NCBI RefSeq assembly: GCF_009208105.1
Contig: NZ_WFKL01000001.1
Location: forward strand, 310,001 to 374,000
Direction: 5' to 3'
Origin: Rouxiella sp. S1S-2
Lineage (GTDB): Bacteria > Pseudomonadota > Gammaproteobacteria > Enterobacterales > Enterobacteriaceae
DNA: 64,000 nucleotides
The notes beneath the pieces are model-generated. The model worked only from the letters and a program-made list of their open reading frames with translations, was not told the DNA's origin and made no database searches. Every line of letters begins with the position of its first letter. The stretch's first letter is position 1. The position numbers and the translations under genes were made by a program. Of this stretch, positions 17,217 through 25,657 are shown in pieces.

Positions 17217-17852
17217 ATGATAAAGTTTTTTAATATTAAATACAGTGAGCTATCTAAAGAAAAATCAGAAGAGATCTATTCGTTAAGGAAGACTGTTTTC
17301 AAAGACAGATTGAACTGGGCAGTATCATGCACGGGTAACCTAGAGTTTGACCAATACGACACGCCCAATACGACCTATATAGTGGGTGTATATAACAATG
17401 TAGTGTTGTGTAGTTTGCGATTTATTGAAACAAAATATCCAACGATGATAACCGGTACTTTTCTTCCTTACTTCAAAGAATTTAATCTCCCTGCGGGAAA
17501 ATTCATCGAAGCAAGCCGATTATTCATCGATAAATCCAGACTAAAAGAGTCAGACTTATACAAAGAACCAATATGTGCAATGCTTTTTTTGGCAAAAATA
17601 AATTATGCACGCAACTATGGTTATGCAGGTATCTATGCAATAGTGAGCCATCCGATGTATTTAATTTTCAAAAAATCTGGTTGGAAAATAATTATTGTTG
17701 AAAAAGGAATCTCTGAGAAAAAAGAGAAAGTATACTTAATCTTTATGCCCGTAGATGAAGACAATCAAAAGCTGTTAGTTAACCGAATCTTTAGAACGAC
17801 AACAAGCACATGCAAGGATTTAATTTCTTGGCCACTCGTTTTTAATTTATAA
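17217..17852 (+). CDS. Acyl-homoserine-lactone synthase (LuxI family)
   Basis: A 211-residue LuxI-type synthase with the conserved invariant residues in register: R24, F28, W34, E43, D45, D48, R68, F82, E98 and R101. It would join an acyl chain from acyl-ACP to S-adenosylmethionine, releasing an N-acyl-homoserine lactone that diffuses between cells. A GGGGG ribosome site precedes the ATG. Its 3' end overlaps the convergent luxR-type gene by 6 bp, the tail-to-tail layout of esaI/esaR, yenI/yenR and expI/expR in Enterobacterales. Acyl-chain length cannot be read from the sequence. Codon and base use are AT-rich compared with flanking genes. Confidence 0.95.
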   Translation: MIKFFNIKYSELSKEKSEEIYSLRKTVFKDRLNWAVSCTGNLEFDQYDTPNTTYIVGVYNNVVLCSLRFIETKYPTMITGTFLPYFKEFNLPAGKFIEASRLFIDKSRLKESDLYKEPICAMLFLAKINYARNYGYAGIYAIVSHPMYLIFKKSGWKIIIVEKGISEKKEKVYLIFMPVDEDNQKLLVNRIFRTTTSTCKDLISWPLVFNL

Positions 17853-18572
17853 TATTATTGGATAAATAAGCTGTAATTCAGTTGCTATTCTTATGCCTTG
17901 CCGTATGTTGCTCACTCCAAGTTTCTTTAATGCATTACCGGTATGAAATTTTACCGTTGACAATTTGATATCGAGAATAGTGGCAATCTCGTTATAAGTC
18001 TTCCCTAAACTGGCAAAGTATAGAACTTCATTCTCTCGCTTGGAAAATACGGCTTTCTTATTTTTATCATCGGACAAACTCATTTCGCTATAAAGCGAAA
18101 TGAGTTTGTCATGTACCGTAAGTAAGAGCATTTGCAACTGATCTTTATGACTCTCAATTTTGACTTCGACGTCATTTTTACAATATTCATCGGTCATTAA
18201 AGAAAGAACACCGACATTGTTTTTATGGTCGTGGACTATAAAACTATACCCACTAATTATATTGTAATCTTTAGCCATGTTGAAAATTTTTGGTAAACGA
18301 AGGCCTGAATTAATCATGATGTTTTCATCCCATGAGAAAGGAATAATTCTATTAGTTGCTGTAATAAGAACGGGATCACTCAACTGATATTTATTCTTTG
18401 TATAATGTTCAAACCAGTCATCTTTGTTTGTTATAATTGTAATGTCTGTGGGGTTCTTTTTATTCATAACAGCATAGGCATATTTTATTTCTTCAAACCC
18501 TCTAAGTTTTTTATCAATAAAATTTTTAATGATTAGGTTTATATTTTCATTTTTATAAAATAGATCATTCAT
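17847..18572 (-). CDS. LuxR-family AHL-responsive regulator (EsaR/YenR type)
   Basis: A 241-residue regulator. The N-terminal AHL-binding domain keeps the ligand-contact set W53, Y57, D66, P67 and W81 (TraR W57, Y61, D70, P71, W85). The C-terminal LuxR HTH is about 174-238 (FSKRENEVLYFASLGKTYNEIATILDIKLSTVKFHTGNALKKLGV). It overlaps the cognate synthase tail-to-tail. In EsaR-like proteins of this layout the AHL often relieves DNA binding rather than causing it; which mode applies here is unknown. The start ATG has only a modest ribosome site. Confidence 0.93.
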   Translation of the reverse strand: MNDLFYKNENINLIIKNFIDKKLRGFEEIKYAYAVMNKKNPTDITIITNKDDWFEHYTKNKYQLSDPVLITATNRIIPFSWDENIMINSGLRLPKIFNMAKDYNIISGYSFIVHDHKNNVGVLSLMTDEYCKNDVEVKIESHKDQLQMLLLTVHDKLISLYSEMSLSDDKNKKAVFSKRENEVLYFASLGKTYNEIATILDIKLSTVKFHTGNALKKLGVSNIRQGIRIATELQLIYPIIL

Positions 18573-18982
18573 TTTTCAGTCCATAACTATGTTAATGATT
18601 GTAGTAGTTTACTCGAAATCTAAAGAATAGCTTGATTTTTTTCTACAGTACCCTATGCAAAACAAGCCAGTCGTTTGGTTGAGTTTACTTTATTTGTTAT
18701 AATAACTCGCTTATACATTGAGATTTAACGTTATTAAAACTAGTAGTATGGCTAGTTGATTTCATTACCTCGATAGTAACCGATTAATAAATAAAGTTAT
18801 TTGAAAGAGGGCAATATATGATTGCCATGAATAAATAAGAAGCCCTATTTGCTTGGTGAGGTGAGGTAATGTTTATTCAGAATTAAGTCTTTGTATTAAG
18901 TTTAATCACCATGTCAAAAAATATTATAAAATAGATGCTATTCGTAATAAAAATGTTACATTAGCAGCAATATTATTAGTTT
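18573..18982. other. AT-rich spacer between the two luxR-type genes
   Basis: It holds the promoter of the first luxR-type gene and a perfect GGCAAT/ATTGCC inverted repeat with a 5-nt loop at 18810-18826. TACAGTAC at 18644-18651 recurs upstream of the AHL synthase at 17068-17075. No ORF is supported. Confidence 0.4.
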
Positions 18983-19729
18983 TTATGGGGTGATTTTATA
19001 AAGGTTTAATTCAGTACTTACTCTTACTGCTTGCTTAGTATTTCTAACGTGAAGTTTTCTCATAATATTCCCCGAATGAAATTTTACAGTAGTCAACTTT
19101 ATTTTCATGACAAGAGATATCTGCTGATATGTTTTACCCATATTTATATAATAAAGAACCTCACTCTCTCTTTTAGAGAGCAGATCATTTTTTTTGGTCT
19201 CATTGAAGTTTTTTATACAATTGTTGTCAATATATAAAGATGTAATTTTTTGATGTATTACGGTGAGTAGCATTTGAATACTATTTTTGTTTCTATGGAG
19301 ATAATATTCGATGCTCATTTTATTACTTTCGTCAATGATAATGGATAGACTGACTAAGTTATCTTTACTATCGTGAACCACGAAAGTATAGCCATCTCTA
19401 ATTTCATATTTTTTTGAGACATCAAATATATTTAATTTCGAATGATTTTTAAGATCATCACTCCATGAAAAAGGAAGAATACGATTTAGCGCAAAAGTAA
19501 CCACGGGGTCGATATATTGGTAATTATTATCTTTATATATTTTAACCCATTCATCAGGGTAATTTGTTATTGCGAAATATTCAGAAGGGTTCTTCTTATT
19601 CATAACCGTATAAGCATATTTTAGACAAATCGATCGACTCAGTCGTCGTTTCAAAAAACTTTCGATTGTCTCATTGATAGCCACATTATTATAAACTGAG
19701 TTTGATACGATACTCACGATGATTTCCAT
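18983..19729 (-). CDS. Second LuxR-family AHL-responsive regulator
   Basis: A 248-residue paralogue of the neighbouring regulator. The ligand-pocket residues are all kept (W61, Y65, D74, P75, W89, G113), so it should still bind an AHL and is not a degenerate solo. The HTH is intact (LLSKRESEVLYYINMGKTYQQISLVMKIKLTTVKFHSGN). It is similar to the first regulator in motifs such as YAYxVMNKKNP and LPFSW, which points to an old tandem duplication, as with YenR/YenR2 and the two ExpR proteins of Pectobacterium. It is transcribed leftward from its own promoter. Confidence 0.92.
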   Translation of the reverse strand: MEIIVSIVSNSVYNNVAINETIESFLKRRLSRSICLKYAYTVMNKKNPSEYFAITNYPDEWVKIYKDNNYQYIDPVVTFALNRILPFSWSDDLKNHSKLNIFDVSKKYEIRDGYTFVVHDSKDNLVSLSIIIDESNKMSIEYYLHRNKNSIQMLLTVIHQKITSLYIDNNCIKNFNETKKNDLLSKRESEVLYYINMGKTYQQISLVMKIKLTTVKFHSGNIMRKLHVRNTKQAVRVSTELNLYKITP

Positions 19730-20040
19730 TTTTGAGACAACACTGTAAGGTATTCTAATGACTTATTATTAAGATAATACCTTATATTAACCTTATCAGA
19801 TTGCTTGATCGCCCCATTGAGCGATTTATACTAAATGGCCCTGCCTATTTTCTCGAATCATTTTCCCGTATTTTATCCTTGTTCTCTTTCTCCTCATTTT
19901 CGAAGCCGATTTTGTCAGGTTCTCCATCACTGACCCGTAATTTTATTTCACGTTCAATCCACTGGTGCCTTCCCAAACTCCATCGTTACCCTTGCTGTTG
20001 TCTTTTTAAGCAAAATTTCAGTCACAATGCAAAAATAAAT

Positions 20041-20217
20041 TGTGATAAACATCACGCTTTTGAGATAAACCTTGACTGAAAAATAGTGATATTGATCACA
20101 AATACTTTACCAGTGTGCTTAATTTTTGCTCTTTGTGCTTAAGTTACAGGGCTTTTGTGTGATCTAGATCACCATAACGCGGGGTGGTTGGGGGGGTAGG
20201 CTGTGATCGCTATCACG
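20041..20217 (+). promoter_or_regulatory. Cluster of four CRP sites upstream of mtlA
   Basis: Four TGTGA-N6-TCACA-like sites are visible: TGTGATAAACATCACG at 20041-20056, AGTGATATTGATCACA at 20085-20100, TGTGATCTAGATCACC at 20158-20173 and TGTGATCGCTATCACG at 20202-20217. E. coli mtlA also has multiple CRP sites, so mannitol genes here should be strongly cAMP-CRP dependent. Confidence 0.85.
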
Positions 20218-20379
20218 AGTCTAGGCCGCTCTACGCGTGGTCATAATGACGTGCTAGAGTTCGCCTTGCAGACAGCAATTCGACGGACTCCCATCACTTT
20301 ATGGGTAAATATACCGTCCCAATAATTACCACGTATAACGCGCTCTTATTGTTAGCGCGTATCAATAGGGGTGTGTTTT

Positions 20380-22296
20380 ATGCTTTCACCAGACGTTAAG
20401 GTTGGAGTTCAAAACTTCGGCCGTTTCCTGAGTAACATGGTAATGCCTAACATTGGGGCATTTATCGCTTGGGGTATTATCACCGCACTGTTTATTCCAA
20501 CAGGTTGGATCCCTAACGCGACCTTGGCCAAGCTGGTCGGGCCGATGATTACCTATCTATTGCCACTGCTTATCGGCTTTACCGGTGGGCGTCTGGTTGG
20601 CGGCGACCGCGGTGGCGTGGTCGGGGCAATCACCACCATGGGCGTCATCGTTGGTGCGGATATGCCGATGTTCCTCGGCGCAATGATTGCCGGTCCTTTG
20701 GGCGGCTGGTGTATTAAACGCTTTGACCGCTGGGTAGATGGCAAGATCAAAAGCGGCTTTGAGATGCTGGTTAACAACTTCTCGGCCGGTATTATCGGCA
20801 TGCTGCTGGCCGTGCTCTCCTTCTTGGCGATTGGACCGTTAGTCGAAGCGCTTTCCAAGCTGCTGGCTGCTGGCGTGCATATTATGGTTATTCATAACCT
20901 GCTGCCGCTGGCCTCTATCTTCGTTGAACCGGCAAAAATCCTGTTCCTGAACAATGCGATTAACCACGGCATCTTCTCGCCGCTTGGGATCCAACAGGCA
21001 ACCGAAGCCGGTAAATCTATCTTCTTCCTGATTGAAGCTAACCCAGGCCCGGGCATGGGCGTGCTGATTGCTTATATGGTCTTCGGCCGCGGCAGCGCCA
21101 AACAGTCAGCGGGCGGTGCGGCAATTATCCACTTCCTGGGCGGTATTCACGAAATTTACTTCCCATACGTGTTGATGAACCCTCGTCTGCTGTTGGCCGT
21201 TATTCTCGGCGGTATGACCGGCGTGTTCACGCTGACCGTGCTGAACGGTGGTCTGGTATCACCGGCTTCACCGGGTTCAATCATTGCCGTTCTGGCGATG
21301 ACGCCAAAAGGTGCCTACTTCGCTAACATCTCAGCGATTGTTGCAGCGTTCCTGGTCTCCTTCGTGGTCTCGGCTATCTTGCTGAAAAGCTCGAAAGTGA
21401 AAGACGAAGACGAGCTGGAAGAAGCAACACGTCGCGTGCAAGACATGAAAGCGCAGTCTAAAGGCGGCAAACCCGGTACTGCGACCGGCGTTGCTGGCGA
21501 CCTGTCAACCGTGCGTAAAATCATCGTGGCCTGTGATGCGGGTATGGGCTCAAGCGCCATGGGTGCGGGTGTGCTGCGTAAAAAAGTGCAGGACGCTGGG
21601 CTGACCAATATTTCGGTCACCAACACGGCGATTAACAATCTGCCGGACGATGTGGACCTGGTGATTACTCACCGCGATCTCACCGAACGTGCGTTGCGTC
21701 AGGTTCCTCACGCGCAGCACATTTCGCTGACCAACTTCCTCGACAGCGGCCTCTATACCGATCTGGTTGCTCGTTTGGTTGAAGTTAATAAAACCAGCGA
21801 ATACAAAGAGAAAGTAAATACTACGCTCAATGACAGTCTGGTCAGTGATGCGGACAACGCTAACCTGTTTCGCATGAGTCCGGAAAATATCTTCCTCGGT
21901 CTGACCGCGGCCAATAAAGAGCAGGCGATTCGCTTTGCCGGTGAGCAACTGGTGAAAGGCGGCTACGTCCAACCCGAATATGTAGAAGCTATGCTGGCGC
22001 GTGAACAGCTGACTTCTACTTATCTCGGCGAGTCGATTGCGGTGCCGCACGGCACCATCGAAGCTAAAGATCGCGTACTGAAAACCGGTATCGTATTCTG
22101 CCAGTATCCGGCAGGTATCCGCTGGGGCGAAGATGAAGATGATTCTGCCCGTCTGGTTATCGGTATTGCAGCCCGCAATAACGAGCACATCAACGTGATC
22201 ACCAAACTGACCACGGCGCTCGACGAAGATGGCGTTATTGACCGTCTGGCGAACACAAATAGTGTTGAAGAAGTGCTCCAGATCATTCGCGGATAA
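20380..22296 (+). CDS. mtlA: Mannitol-specific PTS transporter EIICBA
   Basis: A 638-residue PTS permease that imports mannitol and releases mannitol 1-phosphate. The EIIC membrane domain covers about 1-345, with the substrate motif GGIHEIYFP at 254-262 (E258). EIIB has the phosphocysteine C385 in IIVACDAGMGSSAMG. EIIA has the phosphohistidine H557 in SIAVPHGTIE. Length equals E. coli MtlA (637). The ATG at 20380 follows AGGGG and gives the family N-terminus; an in-frame GTG three codons earlier is less likely. It is first in mtlA-mtlD-mtlR behind four CRP sites. Confidence 0.97.
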   Translation: MLSPDVKVGVQNFGRFLSNMVMPNIGAFIAWGIITALFIPTGWIPNATLAKLVGPMITYLLPLLIGFTGGRLVGGDRGGVVGAITTMGVIVGADMPMFLGAMIAGPLGGWCIKRFDRWVDGKIKSGFEMLVNNFSAGIIGMLLAVLSFLAIGPLVEALSKLLAAGVHIMVIHNLLPLASIFVEPAKILFLNNAINHGIFSPLGIQQATEAGKSIFFLIEANPGPGMGVLIAYMVFGRGSAKQSAGGAAIIHFLGGIHEIYFPYVLMNPRLLLAVILGGMTGVFTLTVLNGGLVSPASPGSIIAVLAMTPKGAYFANISAIVAAFLVSFVVSAILLKSSKVKDEDELEEATRRVQDMKAQSKGGKPGTATGVAGDLSTVRKIIVACDAGMGSSAMGAGVLRKKVQDAGLTNISVTNTAINNLPDDVDLVITHRDLTERALRQVPHAQHISLTNFLDSGLYTDLVARLVEVNKTSEYKEKVNTTLNDSLVSDADNANLFRMSPENIFLGLTAANKEQAIRFAGEQLVKGGYVQPEYVEAMLAREQLTSTYLGESIAVPHGTIEAKDRVLKTGIVFCQYPAGIRWGEDEDDSARLVIGIAARNNEHINVITKLTTALDEDGVIDRLANTNSVEEVLQIIRG

Positions 22297-22354
22297 AATC
22301 GATTGATTGATAATCTTCGGGTTGTCGATAGTTATACAAATTGAGAACGTCACT

Positions 22355-22397
22355 AACCGGGTCTGTCATATCCAACGTTTGGGTAGCAGACCCGGTT
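22355..22397 (+). other. Strong hairpin between mtlA and mtlD
   Basis: AACCGGGTCTG/CAGACCCGGTT is a perfect 11-bp stem in the intercistronic gap, followed by only a weak T tail. It could stabilise the mtlA message or attenuate read-through into mtlD. Confidence 0.6.
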
Positions 22398-22451
22398 GTT
22401 GATTCGAAGCCCAGAGCTTCCTGGTTCTTGTCACCGTTTTAGGGAGTTATC

Positions 22452-23600
22452 ATGAAAGCTTTACACTTTGGTGCAGGTAACATTGGCCGTGGATTTATTG
22501 GCAAACTGCTTGCCGATGCAAAAATTGAATTAACCTTTGCCGATGTTAGCCCTGTTCTGCTGGATGCGCTTAACAGCCGTAAAGGCTATGACGTGCACGT
22601 GGTTGGAGAGCAGGCGACCGTTGAGCCTGTCAGCAATGTCAGTGCGGTAAACAGTGCCGGTCAGGACGCGATTAACCTGATTGCTCAGGTTGACCTGGTG
22701 ACCACCGCCGTTGGCCCAACCGTTCTTGAAAAAATTGCGCCGAATGTGGCTAAAGGTTTAGTGCTGCGCCATCAGCAAGGCATTGAAAGCCCGCTGAATA
22801 TTATTGCTTGTGAAAACATGGTGCGCGGTACCAGCCAGTTTAAACAGCATGTGTTCAACGCGCTGCCGGAAGACGAAAAAGCCTGGGTTGAGGCTCACGT
22901 CGGTTTCGTGGATTCCGCAGTCGATCGCATTGTGCCCCCCGCTGCGGCAGGCACCACCGATCCCCTCGAAGTCACTGTTGAAACATTCAGCGAATGGATT
23001 GTTGATAAAACGCAATTCAAAGGTCCGCTGCCTGATATCAAAGGCATGGAGTTGACCGACAATCTTATGGCCTTCGTTGAGCGTAAACTCTTTACCCTCA
23101 ACACCGGCCACGCCATCACCGCTTATCTGGGGCAACAGGCGGGCCACGCGACGATCCGTGACGCCATTCTTGACCCTAAAGTGCGTGACGTGGTGAAAGG
23201 TGCGATGGAAGAGAGCGGCGCTGTGCTCATTAAGCGCTACGGTTTTGACGCAGAAAAGCACGCTGCCTACATCAACAAAATTCTTTCTCGTTTTGAAAAT
23301 CCATACCTGCACGACGATGTCGAGCGCGTAGGCCGCCAGCCGCTGCGCAAGCTGAGCGCCGGTGATCGTTTGGTAAAACCGCTGCTGGGCACCGAAGAAT
23401 ACGCACTGCCTCATGCCAATCTGGTGGTCGGTATTGCCGCCGCGATGCGCTATCGCAGCGAGCAGGACCCTCAGGCCCAAGAACTGGTAGAGCTGCTGAA
23501 CACGCTAGGACCGAAAGCCGCGCTGGCGCAGATTTCTGGTCTGCCTGCCGACGGTGAAGTGGTTGCTCAGGCGGTTAGCGCTTATGAGAAAATGCACTAA
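22452..23600 (+). CDS. mtlD: Mannitol-1-phosphate 5-dehydrogenase
   Basis: A 382-residue NAD-dependent polyol dehydrogenase, the same length as E. coli MtlD. The N-terminal dinucleotide motif is [12 protein letters not shown] and the catalytic-domain segment [15 protein letters not shown] is typical of the family. It oxidises mannitol 1-phosphate from MtlA to fructose 6-phosphate. AGGGAG lies before the ATG. It is separated from mtlA by 155 bp with a hairpin and from mtlR by about 200 bp with another. Confidence 0.97.
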   Translation: MKALHFGAGNIGRGFIGKLLADAKIELTFADVSPVLLDALNSRKGYDVHVVGEQATVEPVSNVSAVNSAGQDAINLIAQVDLVTTAVGPTVLEKIAPNVAKGLVLRHQQGIESPLNIIACENMVRGTSQFKQHVFNALPEDEKAWVEAHVGFVDSAVDRIVPPAAAGTTDPLEVTVETFSEWIVDKTQFKGPLPDIKGMELTDNLMAFVERKLFTLNTGHAITAYLGQQAGHATIRDAILDPKVRDVVKGAMEESGAVLIKRYGFDAEKHAAYINKILSRFENPYLHDDVERVGRQPLRKLSAGDRLVKPLLGTEEYALPHANLVVGIAAAMRYRSEQDPQAQELVELLNTLGPKAALAQISGLPADGEVVAQAVSAYEKMH

Positions 23601-23702
23601 CGGGCGCATCAACGTCGAACCCAAAGGCACTGCAGTGGCAACGAGCAAAGAACGTGAATGCCGCTTATGGGCGTCGGGTTAACCCAACACCAGGTAAAGA
23701 AA

Positions 23703-23738
23703 GGTTCGCCGGACGCAATATTCGCCGTCCGGCAAACC
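23703..23738 (+). other. Hairpin between mtlD and mtlR
   Basis: GCCGGACG/CGTCCGGC 8-bp stem, extended after one mismatch by GGTT/AACC, without a T tail. It is probably an mRNA-stability or attenuation element lowering mtlR expression relative to mtlD. Confidence 0.5.
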
Positions 23739-23797
23739 TCTATCAAGGATGACGCCGTGGGCGTTGAAAGACTCACTTAACATCGTGAATAGCGACC

Positions 23798-24346
23798 ATG
23801 GAAAAAGCACAGGCGTTTGAGAACCGGGTATTGGAAAAATTGAATGCGGGTAAAACTGTACGAAGTTTTCTTATGACCGCTGTGGAGTTGTTGGCCGAAG
23901 CGCTAGATATTCTGGTGGTTCAGGTCTTTCGCAAAGATGATTATGCGGTGAAATACGCTGTAGAACCGTTGCTAACCGGCAACGGACCCTTGGGCGATTT
24001 GGCTGTGCGGCTGAAGCTGATTTATGCGCTTGGCGTGATTAGTCGCAATGAGTATGAAGACGCTGAATTGCTGATGGCTCTGAGAGAAGAGCTAAATTAC
24101 GACGGCAACGAATACCGTTTTACCGATGATGAAATACTTGGACCCTTTGGGGAGCTGCACTGCGTGGCTTTGCTGCCGCCTGCGCCGACCTTCCTCAAGC
24201 CTGGCGAAGCTGATGACTCATTAATCGCTATGCAGCGCCAGCGCTATCAGCAAATTGTGCGTTCGACCATGGTACTTTCCATCACCGGCCTGATTGCGCA
24301 CATTAGCAATCAACAGCCCTCCCGCCTTTCCCCTGTCAAACGTTAA
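23798..24346 (+). CDS. mtlR: Mannitol operon repressor
   Basis: A 182-residue MtlR-family protein, close in length to the E. coli repressor (195). Family-typical segments include LLAEALDILVVQVFRKDDYAVKYAVEPLLTGNGPLGDLAVRLKLIYALGVIS. MtlR has no classical HTH and is thought to act with other proteins at the mtl promoter. It is the last gene of the mtl operon; its ribosome site is weak, in line with low expression. Confidence 0.93.
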   Translation: MEKAQAFENRVLEKLNAGKTVRSFLMTAVELLAEALDILVVQVFRKDDYAVKYAVEPLLTGNGPLGDLAVRLKLIYALGVISRNEYEDAELLMALREELNYDGNEYRFTDDEILGPFGELHCVALLPPAPTFLKPGEADDSLIAMQRQRYQQIVRSTMVLSITGLIAHISNQQPSRLSPVKR

Positions 24347-24359
24347 GCTTCGGGCGCGC

Positions 24360-24791
24360 TTATTGGCGCCAGAATTTACGCGCACCAAGCAATAAAAGCA
24401 GAGAGGCAATCATCGAAGAGAGATAAATCTTGGTCGCGGGAAAATCGTCAACGCGCAATGCTACACCGTCAGCGACCGAATCTCTCAGGCCACGACTGTA
24501 GAGTGAAACGAAAATAAACAGGAATACGGCGTTGATAATCAACGACAGCATTTGAAAAAAACTGTCCTGCTTTAAGGTTAACGGTTTGACTTTATCAAAT
24601 AAGAAATACGAGACCATAAAGTAAATAACGTACTCTACGGCGAGCGTTAGCGGCAGAATAATAAAGGCTCTTAAATCAATAATCGCCCCTTGATGGTCAC
24701 CCAGATATTGTGAGACGAGAATATCCAGTGAAAAATAACCAAACAGCGCGAACACAAAAGCGAAGCCAACCAGAAAATAAGCCTTAACCAT
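24360..24791 (-). CDS. Small integral membrane protein of unknown function
   Basis: 143 residues with about four hydrophobic helices (near 5-25, 40-65, 78-100 and 120-138) and an Arg-rich end. It is convergent with mtlR (13-bp gap). No family was recognised and no functional residue stands out. The start has a poor ribosome site but no better Met exists. It reads as a real gene because length, composition and membrane periodicity are coherent. Confidence 0.6.
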   Translation of the reverse strand: MVKAYFLVGFAFVFALFGYFSLDILVSQYLGDHQGAIIDLRAFIILPLTLAVEYVIYFMVSYFLFDKVKPLTLKQDSFFQMLSLIINAVFLFIFVSLYSRGLRDSVADGVALRVDDFPATKIYLSSMIASLLLLLGARKFWRQ

Positions 24792-24884
24792 TTTAATTCT
24801 CTAAAATTTTCAGCTTATCATCAGGTTATTTATTATAACCTGATGATAACAGGTATTTTAAAGTACTAAAAAAGCCACGCGCAT

Positions 24885-25496
24885 TCAATGAGTCACGACA
24901 TTTTTTAGCTCATCCACAATCAGCCACAGCGCGGTCAGTGCCATCAATCCTGCCATCACGGTATTAAACGCCTTGAGCTTCCATTCTACCTGCAGGGCCT
25001 TGCGAAGGCGGTCACCCATCATCGCCCAAATCAACACGCACGGGAAATTCAGCACGGCAAAACCGATACAGTTCGCCAGCGTGTGGTGAAGCATATTGCC
25101 CGATGGCGGCGTGAACAGAATGGCCACGTTGGTTGCCATCAGCCAGGCTTTTGGATTTATCACCTGAAACAGCGCGCCATTTATCAGTCGCATAGGGCGC
25201 TGCTCGGCCTTGTTCTGCGGCATTGATGAACGGAATATTTTCCACGACAGCCAAAATAGATAGCTGCAGCCAATAACCGCCATCGGAAGGCGAATAACGG
25301 TCATCCAGCTCAGCAGAACGGCTAATAAAGACGTGGTTAACGCGCATTGGATTGCACAGCCCAGCGTGATCCCCATAGTCATTGGCAGCGTTTTTCGCAG
25401 GCCAAAATTAACGCCGGAAGAGGCTAGCAGCAGATTATTAGGGCCCGGTGTAATAGACATCACGGTAACGTAACTCACAAAAGCAGTATCCAGCAT
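24885..25496 (-). CDS. LysE/RhtB-family amino acid exporter
   Basis: A 203-residue membrane protein of the LysE family with the hallmark SITPGPNNLLLASSG near the first helix and about six membrane helices. It would export an amino acid or analogue. AAGGAA lies before the ATG at 25496; the frame extends 19 codons further but without a ribosome site. It diverges from a MocR-type regulator, a common arrangement in which the regulator controls the exporter. Confidence 0.88.
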   Translation of the reverse strand: MLDTAFVSYVTVMSITPGPNNLLLASSGVNFGLRKTLPMTMGITLGCAIQCALTTSLLAVLLSWMTVIRLPMAVIGCSYLFWLSWKIFRSSMPQNKAEQRPMRLINGALFQVINPKAWLMATNVAILFTPPSGNMLHHTLANCIGFAVLNFPCVLIWAMMGDRLRKALQVEWKLKAFNTVMAGLMALTALWLIVDELKNVVTH

Positions 25497-25565
25497 CGGG
25501 TATTCCTTATAAAAATGCGCTCTGCGCCGGCAGGGCTGATGAGTGATTAGCATAAGGGGATAAAC

Positions 25566-25609
25566 AGTTAGGTTACAGAACCAGATATAGGCTATTGTTA
25601 GGGTTACAG
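25566..25609. promoter_or_regulatory. Direct repeats, likely MocR operator
   Basis: AGTTAGGTTACAG at 25566-25578 and TGTTAGGGTTACAG at 25596-25609 lie about 30 bp (three turns) apart between lysE and the MocR gene; AGGTTA follows at 25611. Spaced direct repeats are typical of MocR regulators. Confidence 0.55.
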
Positions 25610-25657
25610 TAGGTTAAAAGATAAACTGTACCCATATCACTGGCGGGAACTGACACC

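Noticed and set aside
19801..20079. 92-codon rightward frame upstream of mtlA
   Set aside because: It overlaps the mtlA control region with its CRP sites, lacks a ribosome site, and its composition looks non-coding.
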